This document shows, piece by piece, positions 18,495 to 28,392 of a stretch of DNA of 64,000 nucleotides (the stretch's first letter is position 1; each line of letters opens with the position of its first letter). Source of the DNA: Ignavibacteria bacterium (GTDB lineage: Bacteria; Bacteroidota; Ignavibacteria; Kapaibacteriales; UBA961). The stretch is from positions 1 through 64,000 of the forward strand of contig JADJXV010000014.1 of NCBI GenBank assembly GCA_016720145.1, given 5' to 3'. Both the position numbers and the translations under genes were made by a program. The notes beneath the pieces were generated by a model, which had not been told where the DNA came from, did no database searches, and worked only from the letters and a program-made list of their open reading frames with translations.

Positions 18495-19823
18495 CTATTT
18501 CACCCGAAAATCCCACACAAAACTCAGATGCATCATCGGTTTTTTATAGAGATAAAACCCACCCGGATAATGCGTATTAAGATCCATACCTTTGTTGGTC
18601 ATTGATGCGAGAAGCTGTACTCCTTGCCGTGGTTCCCAGCCTACTCCTACCATGTAAAATGGATAGATAAACGATGATGATGCAGATGTTGTGACATTAT
18701 TCAGATCAGCATTTCCCACTGCTACAAAATTTGAATAAAATTTCCATGTTGCGTTTACATGTGCGGTGACACATGTCTGGCGTTCATCCTGATATTCGGT
18801 GAATGCTGCCCACTGACTAAATGGACGATCATATAAGTACAATGGATAGATGAAATTACCTTCGTCACGATAATTAAGAGTGCTGTTTGGGGCATAATAT
18901 CCTGCATTGTAGTAATTGTTGTACGTGCGGATTTCAATTCCACCTTCCATGCGAAAATTTGAGTTTTCCACATATTTCGTTCGAATCCCAACGACTGCAG
19001 CGATACTGCTTTTTCGCTCAATAAACGGATACTGTGTCATCAAAGAATGCTTTCGCGAGGCGATTTGCCCGTACAGACGAAAATTACTGTCATAGACTCC
19101 CACCGACACCGTATAGTTATCATCATATTCTCGTGAATACTCGCTGCGACCGAGGCGGATATCTGCGTGAAGATTGGCAGTCAGAGGTAGGGCTTCAGCG
19201 GATACTATCCAATTGTCCACATCGCTGATATTGATCTGATAGCCGAATCGCAAATCGCTGATTTTGTGATAGGTAAGGCGAAAATAACTGTATTGAAGAA
19301 ATGCTTCATACCCTTGTGTCTCAATATTGTAGATTGTAAGCCCTTCATAAAGCGATTTATTACGTTCATTCCCCGCTGATAGATGCGCCCTTAGTGGTTC
19401 GCCCATGAGCATAATTGACGTGTCGAGAGCGACATTGAAAAACGGTATAAATAAAAGACGCTGCTTAGCAAATACTCCGTAGGACTGCCCGCGGTGTTCG
19501 GCGATGACACTTGCTCTGCATTCTATACCCGCCACCGGACGAAACACACCGCTCACTTCCACCTGCGATGCGCCGTGATAGAGTGGATTATCACTCACCG
19601 TATTGCCGTTGAAGCCGGATAAATATCTCCTTCTGCGCTGCTTGATAGACTCAGGCATGCTTATTTGGTGTTCCCAGATCGAACGGTTGCTGCCAATCAA
19701 ATCCTGATAAATATGCGAACCCGACACACCGACTTCATAACCGAATGAGCGGGTTGTGTCTTCGACAGCTAGGCATGGGTAAAGGGTAGTGATAACAAGA
19801 AGTGTGTATAAAATATATCTCAT
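18495..19823 (-). CDS. Putative outer-membrane beta-barrel protein
   Basis: The 442-residue product has a signal peptide (MRYILYTLLVITTLYPCLA) and then alternating polar/aromatic strands throughout (for example YFRLTYHKISDLRFGYQIN, FYSNFVAVGNADLN), ending LSFVWDFRVK, which is the pattern of an outer-membrane barrel. Conserved family not recognised; no TonB box or plug is seen, so it is not a TonB-dependent receptor. It stands alone on the minus strand. Function unknown. Confidence 0.6.
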   Translation of the reverse strand: MRYILYTLLVITTLYPCLAVEDTTRSFGYEVGVSGSHIYQDLIGSNRSIWEHQISMPESIKQRRRRYLSGFNGNTVSDNPLYHGASQVEVSGVFRPVAGIECRASVIAEHRGQSYGVFAKQRLLFIPFFNVALDTSIMLMGEPLRAHLSAGNERNKSLYEGLTIYNIETQGYEAFLQYSYFRLTYHKISDLRFGYQINISDVDNWIVSAEALPLTANLHADIRLGRSEYSREYDDNYTVSVGVYDSNFRLYGQIASRKHSLMTQYPFIERKSSIAAVVGIRTKYVENSNFRMEGGIEIRTYNNYYNAGYYAPNSTLNYRDEGNFIYPLYLYDRPFSQWAAFTEYQDERQTCVTAHVNATWKFYSNFVAVGNADLNNVTTSASSSFIYPFYMVGVGWEPRQGVQLLASMTNKGMDLNTHYPGGFYLYKKPMMHLSFVWDFRVK

Positions 19824-19923
19824 GTAATTGGGAATTATGATGAATATGTCAAATTATCTTGAGAAGTTAATTACAGAAACTTAATTATAACTATAAAACT
19901 TACGTCATGAGATGTAATTGAAT

Positions 19924-22509
19924 TTACTGCTTCTGCCCTTTCCGTATCCGCTTCACCCATTTCTCAATTTCCACAGCCCAAAAAACTATACTCGAGAGTC
20001 CGACACAGGTAAGCAATTCGACAATAGTGAGCGAATGCGTACCGAATAATTCCTGCAAAAATGGTACATAAATGACCGCCATTTGAAGCGAAATTGTCAA
20101 TGAAATAGCGCCTATTAACTGCATATTACCAAATATGTTCAATTGAAAAAGTGATTTGACTTCACTGCGAATTGCCATCGCTTGTCCCATTTGGCTTAGT
20201 ACCAATACTGTAAATACCATAGTCTGCCAATGTGGATTATTTACACTTACATACCATGCTTCTGTACCTATTGCAACCGCTGCCATTATCATCCCTACCC
20301 AGAGAATATGCGCTGTCATTCCACCGGAAAATATACTTTCATTTGGCTTGCGAGGTGGACGTCGAATGATGTTTTCTTCGGCTTGCTCACCTGTCATCGC
20401 GAGTCCCGGTAAGCCGTCCGTGAGCAGGTTGATCCACAATATGTGGATTGGAAGTAATGGGATTGGTAAACCCAGAATCGGCATTAAAAAGATCGTAAAT
20501 ATTTTACCGCAATTACCTGTCATTACATACTTTATGAATTTTCTGATATTATCATAAATACGCCGTCCTTCTTTCACCGCTTTGAGAATAGTGGCAAAAT
20601 TATCATCAAGAAGTATCATGTGCGCCGCTTCTTTGGATACATCACTACCGGAGATTCCCATTGCAATTCCAATGTCAGCACTTTTGAGAGCAGGTGCATC
20701 ATTGACACCATCACCGGTCATGGCGACGTATTGATGCTTCTTTTGAAGAGTTTTGACGATGTACAATTTTTGTTCAGGTGATACTCGAGCATATACTTTG
20801 ATTTGTTCGATTTTCGCTTCATAATCGTGCTTCGATAAGGCAGCAAGCTCAGCACCGGTAACTACCAAATCTTCTTCCGAACGTATAATTCCCGTCTCAA
20901 CAGCAATGGTATGAGCAGTCATCGGATGGTCACCGGTAATCATCACAGGTGTGATTCCGGCGGTATAACAGTCAGCAATTGCTTGAGTTGCTTCAGCGCG
21001 TGGAGGGTCGATCATCGCCACGAGCCCGATGAAGTGCATGGAATTTTCGATTGTGGCAATCGAGATTTCCGTCGGTAATTTCTTCAAAATATTCACCGAA
21101 TAAGCAAGTACACGTTTCCCTTCTTTTGCAAAAGCTGTCGTTTCATGGTGAATTTTTCTGCTGTTGGCGTCCTTACATATCTCTAATATAGACTCTGCAG
21201 CTCCTTTAGTCACCACTAACCATTGATCATTCATGGCATTGATTGTCGTCATTCGTTTACGTTCTGAGTCGAAGGGTAATTCATGTTTTCGCCGATGCTC
21301 CTTTGACCATTTTGCCGAATGATGTTCGTGTTTTCTGGCATACTCGACAAGGGCAAGTTCAGTTGGCTCACCCTTGAGCTCACGATGCTCACCAAGAGTC
21401 ACATCGTGATTGAGTTCCATTGCCATGACAAGTAATTGTTCAGTAGTAAGGTCTGGAAGTCCTTCGATTGCAATAGGTTCCGGCGTGAACCACGTATCGA
21501 CGACGGTCATTTTGTTTTGGGTAATGGTACCGGTTTTATCAGAACATATATACGTTACCGAACCAAGAGTTTCGACGGCAGGTAATTTCCGAATAAGGGC
21601 ATGTTTCTTGACCATACGTTTGGCTCCGAGGGCAAGAGCGATCGTAATGACAGCAGGTAATGCTTCCGGAATTGCAGCAACGGCAACTGATATTGAGGTA
21701 AGCAGCATGAGTATTGTATCTTCGCCGCGAAGTAATCCTATCCCAAATAGCACAGTGCAGATAACGACAATACCCAATGACAGTTTTTTTCCAAATTCAG
21801 CGAGTCGCTTTTGAAGCGGTGTCTGATGATCTTCTTGTTGGAGAAGTTCTGCAATTTTTCCAATTTCAGTTTCCATACCAATGGCAACCACCACACCTTC
21901 TCCACGACCTGTTGTTACGATGGTGGATTTATACGCCATATTCGTCCGGTCGCCGAGCGAAGCGTGAATATCTGTTATGATATCTGCTTTTTTTTCAACG
22001 GCAACGGATTCACCGGTGAGTGATGCTTCTTCAATTTTGAGAGTATGGGTTTCGGTAAGGCGGATATCGGCGGGGATGATGACGCCAGCTTCGAGGAGGA
22101 CAATATCTCCCGGAACAAGATCTTGAGCTGCAATTTGGATACTATTTCCTGCTCTGCGCACAGTAGCATTGGGTGCCGAAATACTCTTTAACGCTTCAAT
22201 TGCTTTTCCTGCACGATACTCTTGCACACACCCGATGACGGCATTGAGAATTACAATTATGACAATAAAAATTGCATCTTTTATGCCACCTACTGCAAAA
22301 GAAATAGCTGCCGCGATCAGCAAAATTCCTATCATCACATCTTTAAATTGATGGAAGAATAGCACTGCAAGAGAAATTTTTTTCTTCGCAACTAATTCAT
22401 TTTTTCCGTACTTGAGGGTTCGCTTGGGTATTTCATCAGCAGACAAGCCGAGGTTGGAAGTGGTAAGTGATTGGTGAATTGCGGTGTGGTCGAGTGAATG
22501 CCAGTTCAT
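19924..22509 (-). CDS. Cation-transporting P2-type ATPase (Ca2+-ATPase-like)
   Basis: The 861-residue protein has the full P-type layout: N-terminal cation-ATPase domain, TGES actuator loop (165-168), M4 motif PEALP (281-285), phosphorylation site CSDKTGT with Asp324, nucleotide domain, TGDGVNDAPAL hinge and the M6 motif NLLTDGLPGLAM. The M4/M6 ion-site pattern and the length fit the P2A/PMCA-like calcium pumps of bacteria, though Ala replaces the usual Gly of PEGLP. It would expel Ca2+ (or Mn2+) across the cytoplasmic membrane with ATP. Monocistronic. Confidence 0.9.
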   Translation of the reverse strand: MNWHSLDHTAIHQSLTTSNLGLSADEIPKRTLKYGKNELVAKKKISLAVLFFHQFKDVMIGILLIAAAISFAVGGIKDAIFIVIIVILNAVIGCVQEYRAGKAIEALKSISAPNATVRRAGNSIQIAAQDLVPGDIVLLEAGVIIPADIRLTETHTLKIEEASLTGESVAVEKKADIITDIHASLGDRTNMAYKSTIVTTGRGEGVVVAIGMETEIGKIAELLQQEDHQTPLQKRLAEFGKKLSLGIVVICTVLFGIGLLRGEDTILMLLTSISVAVAAIPEALPAVITIALALGAKRMVKKHALIRKLPAVETLGSVTYICSDKTGTITQNKMTVVDTWFTPEPIAIEGLPDLTTEQLLVMAMELNHDVTLGEHRELKGEPTELALVEYARKHEHHSAKWSKEHRRKHELPFDSERKRMTTINAMNDQWLVVTKGAAESILEICKDANSRKIHHETTAFAKEGKRVLAYSVNILKKLPTEISIATIENSMHFIGLVAMIDPPRAEATQAIADCYTAGITPVMITGDHPMTAHTIAVETGIIRSEEDLVVTGAELAALSKHDYEAKIEQIKVYARVSPEQKLYIVKTLQKKHQYVAMTGDGVNDAPALKSADIGIAMGISGSDVSKEAAHMILLDDNFATILKAVKEGRRIYDNIRKFIKYVMTGNCGKIFTIFLMPILGLPIPLLPIHILWINLLTDGLPGLAMTGEQAEENIIRRPPRKPNESIFSGGMTAHILWVGMIMAAVAIGTEAWYVSVNNPHWQTMVFTVLVLSQMGQAMAIRSEVKSLFQLNIFGNMQLIGAISLTISLQMAVIYVPFLQELFGTHSLTIVELLTCVGLSSIVFWAVEIEKWVKRIRKGQKQ

Positions 22510-22850
22510 GAATACAATTGAAAGGTTAACAAAAGAAATACTTGATATGTTTGAATAGTAGAATGTACAAACCTCCTCTTAGCAAACAAGTTCAGCTAAT
22601 AAAATGCTCCAGGTCTGTCCTACTCAAGTAATTTCATCGTTTTAATTGATGAAAATCACCCTCAAATTTACGTAAATTTTTAGTTTAAACTCCCTACTAC
22701 ATTCTACCACTGTTCAGAACATATCACTACGATTCTATTCGACCGAATAAGCGTCTGTATGATGATTATAAAATCTTATCTTTAATGGTGACTTTGTAGG
22801 AATGAATCATCTTAGTATAATTATAAGAAATACTTATACAAGTTTTACTA
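22510..22850. other. Gene-free spacer, nothing recognised
   Basis: About 340 AT-rich bases between the ATPase start and the sulfatase stop, with no coding frame, clear terminator or family repeat that I can see. Confidence 0.5.
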
Positions 22851-24440
22851 TTAATGTTTCATGAGCTTGAAAGTATGTGTTGAATTATTGTTGAAAGTTT
22901 GCAGGACATACATACCTGAAGCAAGATGCGAGAAATCATAGAGTTCGATATCGAAGCCGTCAAAGACTATCTTTCCCGTACCATCCGTAACTACTGCGCG
23001 GGAATTCTCGCTACCAACAGGCAGAGAGATATGCGACGTAAACGGATTTGGGATAACGATCATAGGATTCGTATCGGTGCCGACATTCTCCTCAACGGTA
23101 GTCACTTCACAGAATCTTCCAACACCGACGAGGGTGGACATTTGATTACAGAGTGATGTGTAATTGCTTTGTTCAATAGAAGTTAATGTTCCTGTAAGCA
23201 AATCATTGCTTTCATTTGGGTCATTCCTAAGATCAAAAAACTTCTGCGTTCCATTGTCAAAGTCAAGTAACTTATAGTCTTTATTCCTCATGGTCTTGCC
23301 GTCGCCGGCAACTGTGGGAATTTTAAACACTTCTGAAAACGCCCAATCGCGAACACTTGTAGCTTCGTTTTTGAGAATTGGCACAATGCTTTTTGAATCG
23401 ACGGTAATACCAAGCGGAATATGCCCCACCCAAGCTGTATCTCCAAATATTTCAAGAATAGTACCGAATAAATCCTGCGTATTGACGAGCGCGTCGCTCA
23501 CACGATTCGGCGCGATAATCGACGGTCCGGCGATAATAAACGGCACGCTGATTCCATCCTGATAAATACTCCCCTTGGCGCCGCCGGGCGTCTGCGCGAC
23601 ATTCGCATCATCACCATTATCACCAATGAAAATTATATCTGTATTCTCCCAGTCGCCGAACGCTTTGAGCGAGTCAAATAATCTTCCGATTTCACGATCC
23701 ATCGCCTCTGCGGCTGCTTTGAAATACAACTTCGGATTGGCAGCAATATCGGCTTCTGTGCCGCTTAATGTTTGATAGGAATGGAGTTCCTTCGGCGGCA
23801 GATGAAACGGAGTATGCGGCGCATTGAACGCAAGCCAGAGAAAATACGGTTTTGTACGGTTAGCTACTATCCACGTAACAGCATTATTCACCGTTTCGGT
23901 GGTGGCGTAGGTCGTACAATTGGCAGCCACGCCATTAGTCACTTTATTCCAATCAACATAGCTCGTCAGTGCGCCAAGAAAATTCCCTTCGTAATGGTCA
24001 TAACCCATCGTATTCGGCAGCATAAGATTCGATTTTGGTGTGGCTAGTTGCAGGTGCCACTTACCGATATTCGCTGTGGCTATATTATTCTTTTTGAATG
24101 CCTTCAGCATTATTGGTATTGTAAGTTCATTTTTATCGAGCACACGAGAATCCGCGCCGCCAACGGCATTCCCGACACCCGTCCGGAAACTATACCGACC
24201 GGTAAGGATACCGGCACGCGTCGGTGAACAAAGTGGATTGGACCATGCATTCGTGAATCGCACACCGCGACCTGCGAGCATGCGCACATTCGGCATATTC
24301 ACCGTGTCAAGATGATTTTCATAGAATCCGCAATAGTCCACGCCGAGGTCATCGGCGATGATGAGAATCACATTCCGCTGAGCTGAGCAGGAAATGGTGA
24401 TGGTGAGCAAGCAGATAAGCAGTAGTAAGTATTTGAGCAT
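22851..24440 (-). CDS. Secreted sulfatase with T9SS sorting domain
   Basis: The 529-residue product has a signal peptide (residues 1-20), the metal-binding segment ILIIADDLG (Asp30, Asp31), and the sulfatase signature PLCSPTRAGILTGR in which Cys71 of CSPTR would be converted to formylglycine. Further conserved parts are GKWHLQ, HTPFHLPP and IFIGDNGDD. The last ~80 residues after a TTVEEN linker form a Por/type IX C-terminal domain (IPNPFTSHISL ... GMYVLQTF ... FKLMKH). It likely hydrolyses sulfate esters outside the cell; the substrate is unknown. No formylglycine-generating enzyme is present in the window. Confidence 0.9.
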   Translation of the reverse strand: MLKYLLLLICLLTITISCSAQRNVILIIADDLGVDYCGFYENHLDTVNMPNVRMLAGRGVRFTNAWSNPLCSPTRAGILTGRYSFRTGVGNAVGGADSRVLDKNELTIPIMLKAFKKNNIATANIGKWHLQLATPKSNLMLPNTMGYDHYEGNFLGALTSYVDWNKVTNGVAANCTTYATTETVNNAVTWIVANRTKPYFLWLAFNAPHTPFHLPPKELHSYQTLSGTEADIAANPKLYFKAAAEAMDREIGRLFDSLKAFGDWENTDIIFIGDNGDDANVAQTPGGAKGSIYQDGISVPFIIAGPSIIAPNRVSDALVNTQDLFGTILEIFGDTAWVGHIPLGITVDSKSIVPILKNEATSVRDWAFSEVFKIPTVAGDGKTMRNKDYKLLDFDNGTQKFFDLRNDPNESNDLLTGTLTSIEQSNYTSLCNQMSTLVGVGRFCEVTTVEENVGTDTNPMIVIPNPFTSHISLPVGSENSRAVVTDGTGKIVFDGFDIELYDFSHLASGMYVLQTFNNNSTHTFKLMKH

Positions 24441-24534
24441 GTTGGATTTGAAGATTAAAAAAAAACATTTTTACTTACAAAAACAAGAGTACACTTTGTA
24501 CATAGGTCAATTGGAAATCGAACAGCTAGGGTAA

Positions 24535-25248
24535 TTACATTACTTCCTGTAAAATCTCCAAAGGAGTATTTCTATTTTGACAAATCACAATCAAGTGTTT
24601 TGGGATTTTGCGTTGAAATGCTTCTTTCAACTTCTCAATGTTATCTGTCATAGAGAGCATTCGTTCGTACTCTAATGCTGCTTGAAGTTCGAGCAGCTGA
24701 ACAGCAAATGTCGTTTTTTCAATTACTTGTAAAAGAACTCTTCTTTTTTGAGAATCATAATCCTGAATAAACAGCAAATTTCTAAACAACCACTCTTTAT
24801 CTATCCACGAATGAAGGAATTCTTCAAATTTGGAATCAGATATTTTATCGTCGCGATAATAATCAAGCCCTATACGAATGATCGCTTCGCCGTACGGAAT
24901 CGTATCAATTAATTTCAATAATACATCCTGCGGACCGGGAAGATGACCAATTGTACTAATAAATAAATCATCCTCAATAAACATGTTTAAATAATTTATA
25001 GGGAAAGATTTATGAGGAATTAACGCTTCAACAACGTGATGTCCGGTTGGCACGCAGGAAAGCAACGCCACTATCATTTGTTCATATTGTTGACTTGATA
25101 GTTGTTGTGCTTCTATAGTCGCTGAAATTCTATCAAGTATTTCCCAATGAGAATTGACATTTAATTCATGGTGCAATTGCCTCAGAAATTCATCCCGGGA
25201 ATGTTCATTAAGGATTACTTCCACCAAATTTGATTGTAGTAATTGCAT
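24535..25248 (-). CDS. Hypothetical helical cytoplasmic protein
   Basis: The 237-residue product is not recognised. It has no signal peptide or membrane span and appears wholly alpha-helical, with repeated short helices (FLRQLHHELNV, YEQMIVALLSCVP, FEEFLHSWIDKEWLF, LLQVIEKTTFAVQLLEL) that resemble a HEAT or leucine-rich-variant solenoid. No enzyme motif is visible. Monocistronic on the minus strand between the sulfatase and the thioredoxin-like gene. Confidence 0.5.
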   Translation of the reverse strand: MQLLQSNLVEVILNEHSRDEFLRQLHHELNVNSHWEILDRISATIEAQQLSSQQYEQMIVALLSCVPTGHHVVEALIPHKSFPINYLNMFIEDDLFISTIGHLPGPQDVLLKLIDTIPYGEAIIRIGLDYYRDDKISDSKFEEFLHSWIDKEWLFRNLLFIQDYDSQKRRVLLQVIEKTTFAVQLLELQAALEYERMLSMTDNIEKLKEAFQRKIPKHLIVICQNRNTPLEILQEVM

Positions 25249-25454
25249 TATTTATCTGCTAACTGTACGTGTTTTACATATACGGAATTATGCGATAGAG
25301 TAAAATTACGACTTTTCATAATGCATAGCGAGTATGCATTTTGTTTGTACAGATTTTTTTAACGCAATATTCTCGGAGTTCTATGCATATCCTCTGCACA
25401 AGGTGCGCGTATCTCAATTGAAATTCAGTGGGAAAATTTTGAAACACATCACAC

Positions 25455-26063
25455 TTACTTCCGAAAATGAATCTGACAACCAATTGATTTAGTTTGTGTT
25501 ACGCTTATGGGATGCCCCGACAGTAACTCATCAACAGCAGAGGTTACATACCTATGCTGCACCTTTTCGGGATGCGCGCCATTGTCATCAATTGCGCCGT
25601 CATACTGCACCGTCCACTCACCGGCAATTTTCCATAACACAAATGCATGCGGCGTTTTTTGTGCAGCAAATGCCTTCGCTACCGACTGCGAACCATCATA
25701 TAAATAGGGGAAATTGAAATGTTCGCTCCGCGCTTTAGTCACCATATTCTGATACGTATCTTCATCATACATCAGCGTATCGGTCGAACTTATCGCGACC
25801 ACCGGCACGCCAAGCGGAAGATATTTACGGTTCATGTCATTCAAGCGCTCCGGATACAACTTCGCAAACGGACAGTGATTACACGTAAAAATCACAATCG
25901 CGCCCTTGGCATTTGGATAATCAGCGAGCGAGACACTCTTGCCATCGGTACTCAGGAGCGAGAAGTCGACCACCGTCTTCTCGGCAAGTGGATGGAATCC
26001 CATGCTGATGAAGGTGAAGGCTGTGAGGAGAAAGAGAGGAAGCGAACGGATGATATTTTTCAT
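25455..26063 (-). CDS. Periplasmic thioredoxin-like (redoxin/AhpC-TSA) protein
   Basis: The 202-residue product has an N-terminal signal/anchor (MKNIIRSLPLFLLTAFTFIS) and a thioredoxin fold with the active-site motif FTCNHCPFAKLY, a CxxC pair typical of exported redoxins, and later AQKTPHAFVL with the cis-Pro. The C-terminal QTKSIGCQIHFRK resembles the GCxIxxK tail seen in this redoxin subfamily. It would act as a thiol-disulfide protein in the periplasm. It lies next to the multicopper oxidase, with a terminal-inverted-repeat element between them. Confidence 0.8.
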   Translation of the reverse strand: MKNIIRSLPLFLLTAFTFISMGFHPLAEKTVVDFSLLSTDGKSVSLADYPNAKGAIVIFTCNHCPFAKLYPERLNDMNRKYLPLGVPVVAISSTDTLMYDEDTYQNMVTKARSEHFNFPYLYDGSQSVAKAFAAQKTPHAFVLWKIAGEWTVQYDGAIDDNGAHPEKVQHRYVTSAVDELLSGHPISVTQTKSIGCQIHFRK

Positions 26064-26123
26064 ACTATTTTAAACGAAATGAATACGTTATTTGGCAGGT
26101 CATACCGGCAGTCAAAAAAGGAT

Positions 26124-26303
26124 AACCTTAGTAGAAAGGCAGCCGAACATGATTGCGCCTTATTACCTTATTGCACACATTAACAATCGTAACTACCTTT
26201 TTTAATAAAGATTACCATTGCGGTTAAACTGATTTTGCTTTTCAAAAACCCAATCTGAAAAATAAGGTTGTACACTGTATAGCAACCTTGTTCTACTAAG
26301 GTT
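26124..26303. mobile_element. MITE-like element A with AACCTTAGTAGAA terminal inverted repeats
   Basis: AACCTTAGTAGAA (26124-26136) and TTCTACTAAGGTT (26291-26303) are perfect 13-bp inverted ends. No coding frame. An internal CCTTATTACCTTATTG lies 21 bp inside the left end; the inverted copy B at 34140-34272 has the same motif at the same spacing. Confidence 0.6.
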
Positions 26304-26326
26304 TTCTTACAAACTCAAGAGTCTGT

Positions 26327-28084
26327 TTACTGCTTCACAAATTTCCCCGTCGTCACCGCTTTCGTCGCCTTATCGGTCACATGCACAAAGTACGTACCCT
26401 GCGCAAGTGACGAAATATCAATCCCTTGGCTGAGTTCGGGTTGTGGGAGCATCATCACGGCTTTCCCGAGTACATTGCTGATAGTGATGTAATAGACCGC
26501 GCTGTTTTTGTTGGTCAATTCGACATAGAGTTTGTTCGCAGCCGGATTCGGATAGAGTGTAAATTCTTTTGAAAGCGTAATAGGTTCATCCACACCGGAT
26601 GGCGCATCTTTGACCACGAATTGTCCCATCATGCCTTCGTCTTCATGAAGCGAAATATGGCAGTGGAACATAAAAGGATGCACACTATCGGCATAGTCAT
26701 CAAACTTTGCAATGAACTTCACGACGGTGTTTGTACCGCCCGGACCTCCCGGTTTTCCGGGAATAAACACCACATCTTTCCATCCTGCCTGAGCAGCTAC
26801 GGGCGCCACACCATTAACGGAAATGATGTTGAATTCCACATCATGAATATGAAACGGATGCCCAAGCGCCGAACTGCTCGTAATTTCCCAGATTTCAGTA
26901 TTATTCAGCGGCACTTCATAGTCATTCTCGTTCATTTTAAAGAGCTTATGATTAATCAAAAACGCATTGGGTCCGAGGATGACGGGCTTGGTCACACCAG
27001 TACTGTCGCTGATGGTCAGTTTCCGCGTAATCTTCGCTGATGCCTGATCGAGAAGCACATTTTTGGTGAGTGTTGTAGGAATAGTCGTAATCGGCGCGCT
27101 AGTTGCAGCACCAATATTCAAATGCAGAATCGTAAAATCTTTCTTGCCTAAGGCATTGGCAAATGGTCCATTAGGGAAATTCTCACCGCCTGCGATAAAA
27201 TTTGAGAGTAAAGAATTAAATGCTTTAAGATCGATGGACTTGCCTGCCTCACCCGAACAGTCCACAAGAATTTCGATACGTTCGCCCGCGTGGAGTAGAT
27301 ATTGCTTGAGCGGCACGGGCGCGTCCAATAATCCACCGTCGGAGGCGATGACCGAGAAGGAACGGTTATCGCTGAATCCGAGATTGTACGAACGTTCAAT
27401 CGCACCGTTAAGTATTCTCAATCGAACGACTTGCGCGGGCACTGTATATTGAGGGCGCAGCGTACCATTGACCATCATGCTATCGCCGTAGGGCCCGGTC
27501 ACGAATTGATTGGAAGTATTAAAATCACGATCAGTGAGCGCAAGCGGAATATCATCCACGCCATAGGTGCGCGGCAAAGCGAGTGCCGACTCAATCTCAT
27601 CGCGCACGATAATCATGCCGCCGATGCCTTTGGTGATATGCTCCATGGTCATTTCATGTAAGTGCGGATGATACCAGTACGTTGCAGCATTATTCGTTAC
27701 TTTCCAATATGGCTGCCAGAGCGTGCCGGGCGGAATAACCTGATGAGGTCCGCCATCCATCACCGCCGGTAAGTGCATGCCATGCCAGTGGATAGTCGTC
27801 GAATCGTTTAATTTATTAAGCACATTGAGATGCACCGTTTCACCCTTGTTGAAAATCAGCGTCGGACCCCAATAATCGCCGTTTATTCCACCCGTAATCG
27901 TTTGATTACCCGTGCTCACAATCTGCTTGAGCGTGTCTTTAATCGTGAGATTAAAGGTAGGACCATGGAGCGTATCCGGTATCCATAATGGGTTGTATTG
28001 TTGCGCCGATGCACTCTGGCTGAGAAGAAGCGCCGTGCCTAAAAGAAGAACTGTTTGGCGAAGATTTTTTGAGAATTGAGGCAT
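26327..28084 (-). CDS. Secreted multicopper oxidase with T9SS sorting domain
   Basis: The 585-residue product has a signal peptide (ending SQSASAQ) and a three-cupredoxin layout with all copper motifs: HWHGMHLPAV, YWYHPHLHEM, HPFHIHDVEF and HCHISLHEDEGM, which supplies the type 1 Cys-His-Met and the trinuclear-cluster histidines. This is the CueO/laccase-like class that oxidises Cu(I), metals or phenols with O2. The last ~80 residues after VDEP form a Por/type IX C-terminal domain (TLYPNPAANKLYVEL ... GTYFVHV ... GKFVKQ), so it is probably surface-bound. A tandem repeat ends 10 bp before its start codon. Confidence 0.93.
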   Translation of the reverse strand: MPQFSKNLRQTVLLLGTALLLSQSASAQQYNPLWIPDTLHGPTFNLTIKDTLKQIVSTGNQTITGGINGDYWGPTLIFNKGETVHLNVLNKLNDSTTIHWHGMHLPAVMDGGPHQVIPPGTLWQPYWKVTNNAATYWYHPHLHEMTMEHITKGIGGMIIVRDEIESALALPRTYGVDDIPLALTDRDFNTSNQFVTGPYGDSMMVNGTLRPQYTVPAQVVRLRILNGAIERSYNLGFSDNRSFSVIASDGGLLDAPVPLKQYLLHAGERIEILVDCSGEAGKSIDLKAFNSLLSNFIAGGENFPNGPFANALGKKDFTILHLNIGAATSAPITTIPTTLTKNVLLDQASAKITRKLTISDSTGVTKPVILGPNAFLINHKLFKMNENDYEVPLNNTEIWEITSSSALGHPFHIHDVEFNIISVNGVAPVAAQAGWKDVVFIPGKPGGPGGTNTVVKFIAKFDDYADSVHPFMFHCHISLHEDEGMMGQFVVKDAPSGVDEPITLSKEFTLYPNPAANKLYVELTNKNSAVYYITISNVLGKAVMMLPQPELSQGIDISSLAQGTYFVHVTDKATKAVTTGKFVKQ

Positions 28085-28093
28085 AGGAATTTT

Positions 28094-28240
28094 AAGATAA
28101 GTCGTAAGTCGTAAGTTGTAAGTCGTAAGTTATTAAGTCGTAAGTTTTTAAGTCGTAAGTCTATAAGTCGTAAGTTATTAAGTCGTAAGTGGTAAGTCGT
28201 AAGTTTTTAAGTCGTAAGTTTTTAAGTCGTAAGTTTTAAA
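28094..28240. repeat. Tandem AAGTCGTAAGT array abutting the multicopper oxidase start
   Basis: About a dozen AAGTCGTAAGT-type units, several separated by TTTTTA or TATTA giving a period near 17 bp. It begins 10 bp upstream of the oxidase ATG on the minus strand. Confidence 0.8.
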
Positions 28241-28289
28241 AGTGTTAAATCGAAAGTTGTGAGTTGTAGGAACGTAGTATTTTTTCATT

Positions 28290-28352
28290 GTAGGGGCGAA
28301 TTGCATTCGCCCCAGTCATGCTTGACTAAGGCGAATGCGATTCGCCCCTACC
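28290..28352. repeat. Palindromic intergenic repeat, family GCGAATGCAATTCGC, copy 3
   Basis: TAGGGGCGAATTGCATTCGC, a GTCATGCTTGAC spacer, then AGGCGAATGCGATTCGCCCC. Two palindromes that can also pair with each other. Confidence 0.85.
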
Positions 28353-28392
28353 GTAGTTCTGTTAGTTTTACTTGAGAACCTATTGATGCTCC

